Positions 54,197 to 62,216 of a stretch of 64,000 nt of DNA are shown here, in pieces. Within the stretch, counting starts at the first letter, position 1; each line of letters opens with the position of its first letter. The notes below the pieces were generated by a model. The model worked only from the letters and a program-made list of their open reading frames with translations, was not told the origin of the DNA and did not search any database. Source of the stretch: Chitinivibrionales bacterium. GTDB taxonomy: Bacteria; Fibrobacterota; Chitinivibrionia; Chitinivibrionales; WJKA01. A program made the position numbers and the translations under genes. The stretch spans positions 1 to 64,000 of the forward strand of contig WJLW01000070.1 of assembly GCA_014728295.1 (NCBI GenBank). Reading direction: 5' to 3'.

Positions 54197-57100
54197 ATGC
54201 CCCCTGTCGTCAACGGCATAATAATCGGTCTAACGGCACTTTTCTTATCGATACCGTTTATCAATACCAATGTATTCCATACGGTAAATATCGATGAGAT
54301 GATCGTTGCGGGGCGTGAAGGTTTGGCAAAGGTACAGGAGCATGTTAATCGCGGTGATTACCCTTCGGCCCGAGACAGCGCTCGTTCACTCATTGAGCAT
54401 TTTCGCACCGATTCGCTGACTTTTTTCCTTGCCGACATCACAGCCTGGGATACTCTGTTTCATCTTATGAAAAGCGATAGAAACGACCTTGCCGGTTCAT
54501 TGATCATCAGTCAGTTCAGGCCGGACTACCTTGACTCGGTTCGCGCGTTCGCGTCGGTGGAGGAATTGAATTTTTCCTTCAAGATCAAATGCATCGACGC
54601 GCTGAATGCACTGAAGGATAATGCATATTTCTACGTAAATAATTCCACAGACATGGACCTGGGCGATAATAGAGCTGTACTGCGCATGCTGGCTGTTCTT
54701 CGAGAAAGCGCAATACTTACCGAAGAAGGCGGCAAGATGCAGGTTGGGCAGAGCCTCAATGAGCGGGAGCGCCGCTTACTGACCAGGTTCCATGTGCTTA
54801 TTTTGGAAAATGTTCTCTACAGCAATATCATCACCAAAGATATGAAGCGCAATCGGGACTGGGCCAGCGAATACACCGTGCAAACCGCATTTTTTTATAT
54901 GGGTACTACTTACCGGATACAATTCCAACTCGAAAAGGCCATAAACATATACGACTCATTGATAGCGCTTTATCCAAAGACGATCTACGCCGAAGTACTG
55001 TTTTTGCAAATTGGGCAAATGCTTTACGAAGACGGTATTACCAAGCTCAAAAATGATGATATCACCTCGGGCCGGGAGAGTTTGCATAAGGCTGTGGACT
55101 ACCTGAAGCGCATAGAAAAAAACAGGGAAATTGCCAGGCAGTTTCCCAAATATAAATTGACCAATTTAAATCCGGGCCAATATACCAACATCGATCAGGC
55201 ATCAATCGCCAAGAAAACAAAGAAGCGTCGATCAAAGTTATATACGCTTGAAGAAGCAAAGGAAGACCTGGAAGGTGAGCCCCGGGATGAAGGCGGCGGC
55301 CACAATCTGGAAGACGCGATCAAGCAGATTGGTGAATGCTACATCGCGCTTGGCAAAACCGATTCCGCCAGAATGCAGTTTACTCTATTGCTGAATTTTT
55401 TCTCTGAGTCGGACAACCGTGACGATGCGCAACAATTAATTGCCGAGTCGTATGTCAAGGACGGCGATTTGATTCTGGATACCCTGAGCGACACAACACG
55501 AGCGGAAATCAAAAAGAAGGCATTTGAGCAGTATCGTAATGCGGTAAAGGAATATTTGACATTTATCAACGTGTATCCGCAGAGTGATTTGATTTCGGAT
55601 GTTTATATCGCTCTGGGTGACGCATATATAAAAACCGGCGAGCAGGAAAAGGCGGTCGAATCATTTGCTTCAGCGCTTGATCTGGCCAAGGATACCGAAT
55701 CAAAAGCTCAAATTCAAATGCAGATCGGCGACTACTTCCTCGAGCGCAAGCGCTATAACAAGGCGATAGAGGCTTATCAAATTATTCTCACAAATTTCCT
55801 GTCTACCCAAGTCGCTCCCCGGGCCCAATATCTGATGGGCAATTGCCGTGAGCACCTGGGTGATACTGTCCAGGCAATTAAAGAATACAAAACAATGGTG
55901 AAGCTTTACAAACGCAGCGATTTGTTCAGCAACGCCGCGTATCGCATCGGGGATTATTATTTCAAACGCGAACAGTATGATCAGGCCCAGGAGTATTACA
56001 ATTTTATTGAAAGCTATGATCCCGAAGGCGAGTTTACTTCCAAGGCGATGTTTCGAAGAGGCATGATCTGGAAGATGATCGCGCTTGACGAAGAGGAAGA
56101 GTCCGCTCGTGAAAACGCTTATGATAAAGCAATTGAGATCTTCCTGAAAATTTCCGAGCTTTTTCGGGGCACCAAATACGATCTTGATGCCGATAAAGCC
56201 TGTTTTCAGGCGGCAGATTGCTATATGCGCATCGGAAAAAAGGAAGCGGCTCAAAACATCGTCAATCAAATTCAAAATCGTGTGCAGCGACTCGAATCGT
56301 TTAAGATTATCGATCCTGACGATGATCCGCATGCAAAGCTTAAATATTGGAGGCAGAACTACGCTGATGCTATTGAAGACGAAGAAAAGGCGACGGCGCT
56401 GGAAGGCGTGGCGGAGGTGCTGTTCAGCAACCTGCAGAATTACGATTCCGCACTGGTTGTATACGAGCAGATTCTCGAGCTGACTGAAGATGTCTATAAG
56501 CAAATTCAGGCTAAAGTCGGCATCTCACGCATCATGGTTGTCAAGCAAAAATATGCCCGCGCACGGGATATCCTGCTTGAGCTACTCGATAATAAAAAAG
56601 TTTTCAAAGAATTGAAGCAATCGCTGGAAATACAATTGTACGATGTGTATTTCAAGATGAACGCGCTGGATCTGGCGATGGATGGGTTCGAACGCTTTAT
56701 TGTACAATATCCCGATCATGCACGTACGCCGTATGCGGTGTATCAGGTAGGCAATATTTATGCAAAAAAGAAGCAATTCCAGAAGGCACAAGAGACGATG
56801 CAAATCATTCTGGAAAAGCATCCGCAATCGGATATGCTTGACAAAGCCGTGTTGGGCATTGGTGAACAAATGATTTCTCTGGGCAAAGCTGAAGAAGCAG
56901 TGCAATACCTGGAAGAATTCCTGGCATCCAATTCTCCCGATTCTATTCCAACCGCACCAAACATCTATCTGCGCCTTGGTGAAACATACAAACAGGAATT
57001 GAAGAAACCACAAAAGGCAATTCAGTGCTATCAGACGATTGTGGATGAATATGGTCACAGCCCCTACTATCCTTACGCGGCCTATCAGCTTGGCATGACA

Positions 57101-58039
57101 CTTAAGGAAGCAGGCGATGAAAAGAAAGCTGTTGCAGCTTTTGATAAAGTAGAACGTGAAGAAGGTATGGTATATCGAGCCGCGCAGGCGGAAATCGGGA
57201 AGATTCTGGCGAAGACGGATCCTGAAGCAGCAATCGTCAACTATGAAAAAATCGTTGCTCAGAGTGATGCTCAGGAAGACAGCGCCCTGGCAATGCTGGG
57301 AATTGGTGACGTATATGTCAGCGTCCGAAAATGGGACAAGGCCGCTGAAATGTTTGACAAAGTCTATTCTTTTTATAGTGGCAAAGACAGCTCGCTTCTG
57401 GCCGGTTCTTTAGTGAAGCTGGTAGACGCCTACATTAACAGCAAAAAATATGATAAGGCCATCGAGGCCTCTCAGGAGATGCAAAAGCGTTTTCCGGAAA
57501 ATACCTATACCATAAATACAATTTACTTTGAGGGCTCAGCCTGGTTTGCGAAAAAGAATTATGGCAAGGCACTGGAAAAATTTGACCAGGTAATAGAGAA
57601 AAACCAATCGGAGCAACTCACCGAGATTGCTTATTATCAAAAGGGGGATTGTTACTATTTCCGGGCTTCCGGCTTGAACGGAAATAGGGAGGCACAGAAT
57701 AAGATTTTTGAGCGCGCGATTCGACATTATGACACCTATCTCAAAAAGTATCCTTCCGGAAAATATCGGGCGAATGCTCTTTTTATGCAGGGAAATTGTT
57801 ATTGGACTCTGCAGAAGCCCAAAGAATCCCGATATTGTTTTCAAACAATTGTAACCAAGTATCCCAACTTCCCCGATATGTGCAGTACGAAATATTATCT
57901 GGGCGCTTCGCTTAAAGAGCTGCGCAAAGATAATCAGGCACTTGTCTATTTTAAACAGGTAATTAACAGCGGCAAATGCAGCAAAAAATTGCGTGAGCAG
58001 GCAGACAAACAACGCGAAGCCTTGATTGCTCGCCGATAG
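54197..58039 (+). CDS. Giant TPR protein
   Basis: 1280 residues. A hydrophobic N-terminal segment (VVNGIIIGLTALFLSIPFI) is an uncleaved anchor or signal peptide. The rest is helical repeats of the TPR type, about 34 to 37 residues each (AIEAYQIILTNFLSTQVAPRAQYL, YDQAQEYYNFIESYDPEGEF, KAQETMQIILEKHPQSDMLDKAV, ALEKFDQVIEKNQ). BamD/YbgF-like repeats dominate the second half. TPR scaffolds assemble multi-protein envelope complexes. It precedes the ExbB gene by 22 bases. The start ATG has only a weak purine-rich upstream sequence; the gene is the largest of the operon. Confidence 0.85.
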   Translation: MPPVVNGIIIGLTALFLSIPFINTNVFHTVNIDEMIVAGREGLAKVQEHVNRGDYPSARDSARSLIEHFRTDSLTFFLADITAWDTLFHLMKSDRNDLAGSLIISQFRPDYLDSVRAFASVEELNFSFKIKCIDALNALKDNAYFYVNNSTDMDLGDNRAVLRMLAVLRESAILTEEGGKMQVGQSLNERERRLLTRFHVLILENVLYSNIITKDMKRNRDWASEYTVQTAFFYMGTTYRIQFQLEKAINIYDSLIALYPKTIYAEVLFLQIGQMLYEDGITKLKNDDITSGRESLHKAVDYLKRIEKNREIARQFPKYKLTNLNPGQYTNIDQASIAKKTKKRRSKLYTLEEAKEDLEGEPRDEGGGHNLEDAIKQIGECYIALGKTDSARMQFTLLLNFFSESDNRDDAQQLIAESYVKDGDLILDTLSDTTRAEIKKKAFEQYRNAVKEYLTFINVYPQSDLISDVYIALGDAYIKTGEQEKAVESFASALDLAKDTESKAQIQMQIGDYFLERKRYNKAIEAYQIILTNFLSTQVAPRAQYLMGNCREHLGDTVQAIKEYKTMVKLYKRSDLFSNAAYRIGDYYFKREQYDQAQEYYNFIESYDPEGEFTSKAMFRRGMIWKMIALDEEEESARENAYDKAIEIFLKISELFRGTKYDLDADKACFQAADCYMRIGKKEAAQNIVNQIQNRVQRLESFKIIDPDDDPHAKLKYWRQNYADAIEDEEKATALEGVAEVLFSNLQNYDSALVVYEQILELTEDVYKQIQAKVGISRIMVVKQKYARARDILLELLDNKKVFKELKQSLEIQLYDVYFKMNALDLAMDGFERFIVQYPDHARTPYAVYQVGNIYAKKKQFQKAQETMQIILEKHPQSDMLDKAVLGIGEQMISLGKAEEAVQYLEEFLASNSPDSIPTAPNIYLRLGETYKQELKKPQKAIQCYQTIVDEYGHSPYYPYAAYQLGMTLKEAGDEKKAVAAFDKVEREEGMVYRAAQAEIGKILAKTDPEAAIVNYEKIVAQSDAQEDSALAMLGIGDVYVSVRKWDKAAEMFDKVYSFYSGKDSSLLAGSLVKLVDAYINSKKYDKAIEASQEMQKRFPENTYTINTIYFEGSAWFAKKNYGKALEKFDQVIEKNQSEQLTEIAYYQKGDCYYFRASGLNGNREAQNKIFERAIRHYDTYLKKYPSGKYRANALFMQGNCYWTLQKPKESRYCFQTIVTKYPNFPDMCSTKYYLGASLKELRKDNQALVYFKQVINSGKCSKKLREQADKQREALIARR

Positions 58040-58061
58040 AACGAAAGGGAGGAGTATCCTT

Positions 58062-58751
58062 ATGAATCTCAATATTGTCAAAGAATTTCAAAAAGGCGGC
58101 TGGGCAATGTGGCCGTTGCTGGCGTTTTTAGTTATTGCGCTTACTTTTGTTATCGAGCGCCTGATTGTGCTGTTTTTTCAAAAACGAAAACTGCAGCCCG
58201 ATAAATTTCTGGAAGCATTCGAGGCGTCTATGAAAAAGCACGAGGGTGACAAGGTCAAAGTCACCGAGGAGATGTCGGTCCTGTGCAAGCAAAAGGGCGG
58301 CGCCTGTGCTGAAATTATGCTCGAGGGACTTACCAAATATAAGCAGGCAAAACAAATGAAGCTCTCGGTTATCGACATGAAAACCTGGATGACAAACGCG
58401 CTTGAAGAACGCTCGCGTATAGAGCTTCCGCAGCTTGAGTCGCACCTCAATGTCTTGTCCGTTATCGCCGGTGTTGCTCCGTTGATGGGGTTGCTGGGTA
58501 CGGTCTCGGGTATGATAAGATCTTTTACCGTCATGGCTAATGCCGCAGGCGGCGCCAAGCCCAATGAGCTGGCCGGCGGTATTTCCGAAGCACTGATCAC
58601 AACCGCCACCGGATTGATAATCGCCATCCCGGTTCTGATCAGCTACAATGCGATCAAGGCGTCTGTCGAAAACTTTGTCATGCTGGTAGAAGAAGCGGCT
58701 GTGCATCTGGTTGATTCGCTGATTATTGACGAAAAACAGTTCAAGGAATAA
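58062..58751 (+). CDS. MotA/TolQ/ExbB-family proton channel subunit
   Basis: 229 residues from the ATG at 58062, after GGGAGGAG; an upstream in-frame start at 58026 lies inside the TPR gene. Three membrane segments: MWPLLAFLVIALTFVIERLIVLFF near the N-terminus, and two after the cytoplasmic loop, in SVIAGVAPLMGLLGTVSGMI and ATGLIIAIPVLISYNAI. These carry the family hallmarks. Such subunits form a pentamer around ExbD/TolR dimers and use proton flow to work on an envelope partner. Two ExbD-type genes follow directly. Confidence 0.93.
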   Translation: MNLNIVKEFQKGGWAMWPLLAFLVIALTFVIERLIVLFFQKRKLQPDKFLEAFEASMKKHEGDKVKVTEEMSVLCKQKGGACAEIMLEGLTKYKQAKQMKLSVIDMKTWMTNALEERSRIELPQLESHLNVLSVIAGVAPLMGLLGTVSGMIRSFTVMANAAGGAKPNELAGGISEALITTATGLIIAIPVLISYNAIKASVENFVMLVEEAAVHLVDSLIIDEKQFKE

Positions 58752-58757
58752 TGTCCC

Positions 58758-59534
58758 GTGGCAATCGGCAAAGACAAGCAGAAGGAAGAACTCAAGCTCA
58801 ATCTCTCGCCAATGATTGATGTGGTGTTCCTTATACTTATTTACTTTATCGTCTCGATGCAGATGGAACCGTCCCTTGACAACATCATCAAGCTTCCGCC
58901 CGTATATAATGCGGTCGAACAGGACACCGCCTTGTTGCAGATTTACGTGTTGCCGGCAAAAATCAAGAAAGGCGGAAACATCGATCCCGACTCGACCGGT
59001 CTGGTGGCATTTTCAGATAAAGCCAAGACTCCCGAAAAATGCCCGAATTGCGCTCACGTATTTCTTGACGAAAACGGTTTGTATATTTCCGGAACGCTTC
59101 TTGATGAAGAGGGGCAACCTATCCAGGATCTGCAGAATGAAATGGCTGAAGCTTATGGTCGCGGCGCCGAACCACCAGCCTTTCAATGCGCCAATGATCA
59201 CTATGAAATTAGTCCTTACCTCAAATTGGATGAGGTACCGGCTGCTCTCAAAAAGAAGAAAAAAGAAGTTGTCGAATCGCTTGTCCAGAATGAGAACGTC
59301 AAACGAAAAGAGGACGGCGCCGCTCCCGTGTCCGAACAAGAACGGGATGTGCTTGAAAAAAGCATGAAGCTAATGATCAAGGCGGATGAAAAAGCTTTTT
59401 ATGGACGCATTCTGCAGGTGGTGTACATGGCCAAGGACACGTCTTCGGATATCCGCCAGTTTGCCTTCATTACCAATCCCGAAGCATCTAAAGAAGTTAA
59501 GGCCAACATGGAAAAGATACAAACGCAACAATGA
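58758..59534 (+). CDS. ExbD/TolR-family protein with Cys/His insert
   Basis: 258 residues from a GTG at 58758, much longer than the usual 130-150. The membrane segment with its conserved aspartate is LSPMIDVVFLILIYFIV (Asp21). The periplasmic domain is split by an insert of roughly 130 residues (about 67-198) containing CPNC (Cys95, Cys98) and CANDH (Cys144, His148), arranged like a zinc ribbon or a disulfide pair. The usual end of the fold follows (MIKADEKAFYGRILQVVYMAKD). The neighbouring ExbD does not have the insert. ATGA overlap with the next gene. Confidence 0.88.
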   Translation: MAIGKDKQKEELKLNLSPMIDVVFLILIYFIVSMQMEPSLDNIIKLPPVYNAVEQDTALLQIYVLPAKIKKGGNIDPDSTGLVAFSDKAKTPEKCPNCAHVFLDENGLYISGTLLDEEGQPIQDLQNEMAEAYGRGAEPPAFQCANDHYEISPYLKLDEVPAALKKKKKEVVESLVQNENVKRKEDGAAPVSEQERDVLEKSMKLMIKADEKAFYGRILQVVYMAKDTSSDIRQFAFITNPEASKEVKANMEKIQTQQ

Positions 59535-60025
59535 TTAAATCACGCATACAAGAGTCCCAGGATGTTGATATTACGCCGATGATTGACATTGTCTTTCAGT
59601 TGATCATCTTTTTTATGGTGGTAATGGCTATCGCCGCCGTCTATGGTGTCGCTATCAAATTTCCTCCCCCGGGCCAAGCCAGTCCGCAGCAGAATAAAGA
59701 CAAGCAGAAAAGTATTGTCGTCTTTGTCGGCGCCGACCATATCGAGGCAAATCATCAACTTGTTCGGGACGGCATCCTCAAAATCAATGGCGAGGAAATC
59801 ACCATGATCAAATCAGACGACTACACTAACTGGGAAAAAGAGCGCAACCAGGCATATGATCGTTTGGAAAACATAATGCAGGAGTTCATTGATAAAAATT
59901 ATAAAAAAGACGTCTTGATCATTCAGGGAAATATGAAAACCTATCACGGCAAAGTCATGCGTGTGATTGACAAGGCCAAGAATCGTGGAATCGAAGGGTT
60001 TTCTTTGGTTCCGCCCAATGAATAG
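59531..60025 (+). CDS. Second ExbD/TolR-family protein
   Basis: 164 residues. The membrane helix with the proton-binding aspartate is DITPMIDIVFQLIIFFMVVMAI (Asp19). The periplasmic domain follows (SIVVFVGADHIEANHQLVRDG, DVLIIQGNMKTYHGKVMRVIDKAKN). It overlaps the first ExbD gene by 4 bp. One ExbB with two different ExbD proteins is the subunit set of the Agl motor in Myxococcus, where one TolQ-like and two TolR-like proteins work together. About 50 bases follow before the lipoprotein start. Confidence 0.92.
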   Translation: MIKSRIQESQDVDITPMIDIVFQLIIFFMVVMAIAAVYGVAIKFPPPGQASPQQNKDKQKSIVVFVGADHIEANHQLVRDGILKINGEEITMIKSDDYTNWEKERNQAYDRLENIMQEFIDKNYKKDVLIIQGNMKTYHGKVMRVIDKAKNRGIEGFSLVPPNE

Positions 60026-60074
60026 GAGCGCGGCTGATGTGCACACTCCGCAAGAATGTGAAAGGAAGATGAAT

Positions 60075-62150
60075 ATGCGTAGGCCTCAAAAAGTATTGCC
60101 GCTTCTTATTGTAATCGGTATTTTGACTGGTTGTACCGACAAAACGACCGGCCCGGTTGATGTTCAGTCGGGTGCTCAAGCAACCTTTGTCGCCCCGGTG
60201 CTGGTGCGGCCATTCAATAATGCAACTGAAGTAGATACTGTTGTTAACTTTGTGTGGAATTCCACCAATATCATCGGGGCTGTTTTCGATGTCTATCTTG
60301 ATACTAACGTGCCGATCAGCGATTCGGCATTCTTTATCCGCAAGGACTTGGCGGATACCGTTATTGCAAATGTAAATATTGAGTATAACAAGAAGTACTA
60401 TTGGAAAGTTGTTGCGCACAATGGAGTTGATACCGTTGAGAGCACGGAGTCGCGCTTCACAACTAAATTTCTCGGGATGCAGACGCTGACTACCTTGAAC
60501 ATTGCTGCGGTTGAGTTGATATCTGCGGGAATATTTGCTTTTGCACCCATGAATTTCGGCGAAATCATGATTGGCGAGCAGCTTTTAAACTCTGGGGATA
60601 ATAACTCCAAAGATATAGTTCTTGATACAAGTCGGAATGTCTGGCTTCTGACTGAAAACGCCGGAATGGTGCGCTTTCAAGCGGTCGATTATTCCAATAA
60701 ACAGCAGGTAGCCGCCTCCGAGATACTCTACAGCATATCGCCTGACGCCTATGGCCATGTGTGGGCGACAAACGGCAGTTCGGTCAGGAGATACGGCGAT
60801 GAAAACCTGGAAGGCATTGACTATAGCGGCAATCTAGCCAAAGAAGATACCGCCTGGCTGGTCTATGTTGATCCATTTAAGAACGCAGAAGATTCTCTGA
60901 ACGGCATATGGATCGCCATACGCGGCAAAAATGACGGTATTGCGGGATATTTGAACTCCTCGGAAGTATTGGATACTTCCGAAATCAAGGATACTGTCTG
61001 GAGCTCTGATACGGCGGATACCGTGCCTTTGCTCGATCCGTCGGAATCACTTTACCGGATAATTAGTAAGATTGCTATCGATGACTGGGTAGTTACTATC
61101 TCTGGTATTGATACGCTTTTTGATACCAGCGTGACCCTGCATGCACATTTTTACGATTTTTCGGCCGGCAAGTGGAATTCATCAGCCCCATCTGTAACGG
61201 TCAAAGGTGACAGCCTGTTTCATATTGAAAAAATTACGGCCGATACGATACCTTATTACGATACGGCCTCGAGCTCCTACAAGAGCAGAATAGAATTTGA
61301 TACCGCCATGACGCTGCTTTATCAAATCAACGGAGATACGTTGCTCCGTGCCGATCCCCGCTACGACAGCCTTTTCAGCGTTGATTCGCTTATAGATACC
61401 GTTCGCTACGCTATGGTTGCGCTGGATAATCCTCCCGCAGGATGGGCGGCATTATACTATCATCGGCAAGCGACAATCGATTCGGCCACTGAGCGGGGTA
61501 TTGATTCGTTTACCATCTCAATCGATACGCTTGAGGACACTTCATTCGCCGTTCAGTCGCTGGCGGGTGATACGGTTGTGGGAATTACCCGCATCGATAC
61601 CGTTGTCAGGGTCGTATTCGACGCGAGCGTTTCGGCGGTTATCCGTATTGATTCCCTCCTGGTTCCGCGCTATGCACCGGTGTCGCTGATAGCCGATACC
61701 CTCTATTCTTCTTACAGTGTCATAGATACGACCAGGATTGACACTACTTATGATACCGTCTACACATTCAGCACTGCTGCGGATGGTTTGACCGACAAGT
61801 ATGTTACTGCGTTCATTGCAGATTCGACCGGTCTCTACGCCGGGACCTGGAGCAGCGGATTGTTTAAATACGATTATTCCGGCCGGGCCTGGACAGCCAT
61901 GGCGGCTATTAACTCGCAGTTGCCCAATCGACATATAACGTGCATGGCTTTTGACTGGGCCGGCAATTTGTGGTGCGGAACGCAGGGGGGTGGAGTATAT
62001 CGAATTGACGGACCGGACAGTTACACGCTATTTACGTCAACGCAAACAAGTCTGCCATCCAACTACATAAATGACATTGCTTTTGACGCGACGAACAATA
62101 CCATTGCAGTAGCTACTACCGGTGGGCTAATAGCCTTCTTGATCAGGTAG
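60075..62150 (+). CDS. Lipoprotein with propeller-type C-terminal repeats
   Basis: 691 residues from the ATG at 60075, with AAAGGA 8 bases upstream. A clean lipobox is seen (LLIVIGILTGC, Cys near residue 19). The N-terminal part contains a fibronectin-like stretch (VLVRPFNNATEVDTVVNFVW) and the middle is rich in DT pairs. The last 150 residues carry blocks typical of two-component-regulator propellers (LWCGTQGGGVYRI, LYAGTWSSGLFKY). It probably sits at the outer membrane, exposed to a ligand or another protein. It ends 26 bases before a terminator, so it is probably the last gene of the ExbB/ExbD operon. Confidence 0.7.
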   Translation: MRRPQKVLPLLIVIGILTGCTDKTTGPVDVQSGAQATFVAPVLVRPFNNATEVDTVVNFVWNSTNIIGAVFDVYLDTNVPISDSAFFIRKDLADTVIANVNIEYNKKYYWKVVAHNGVDTVESTESRFTTKFLGMQTLTTLNIAAVELISAGIFAFAPMNFGEIMIGEQLLNSGDNNSKDIVLDTSRNVWLLTENAGMVRFQAVDYSNKQQVAASEILYSISPDAYGHVWATNGSSVRRYGDENLEGIDYSGNLAKEDTAWLVYVDPFKNAEDSLNGIWIAIRGKNDGIAGYLNSSEVLDTSEIKDTVWSSDTADTVPLLDPSESLYRIISKIAIDDWVVTISGIDTLFDTSVTLHAHFYDFSAGKWNSSAPSVTVKGDSLFHIEKITADTIPYYDTASSSYKSRIEFDTAMTLLYQINGDTLLRADPRYDSLFSVDSLIDTVRYAMVALDNPPAGWAALYYHRQATIDSATERGIDSFTISIDTLEDTSFAVQSLAGDTVVGITRIDTVVRVVFDASVSAVIRIDSLLVPRYAPVSLIADTLYSSYSVIDTTRIDTTYDTVYTFSTAADGLTDKYVTAFIADSTGLYAGTWSSGLFKYDYSGRAWTAMAAINSQLPNRHITCMAFDWAGNLWCGTQGGGVYRIDGPDSYTLFTSTQTSLPSNYINDIAFDATNNTIAVATTGGLIAFLIR

Positions 62151-62176
62151 ACTGTACCGATAAGAGAACAAGCCGG

Positions 62177-62212
62177 GCGGACGTGCAGCAAGTGTGCACC
62201 TCCGCTTTTTTT
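62177..62212 (+). terminator. Rho-independent terminator at the end of the envelope operon
   Basis: GCGGA-C-GTGCA (62177-62187), a 7-base loop, TGCAC-C-TCCGC (62195-62205), then seven T residues. The stem has 10 pairs and one internal C-C mismatch. It ends five bases before the ATG of the next gene. Confidence 0.85.
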
Positions 62213-62216
62213 GCCT

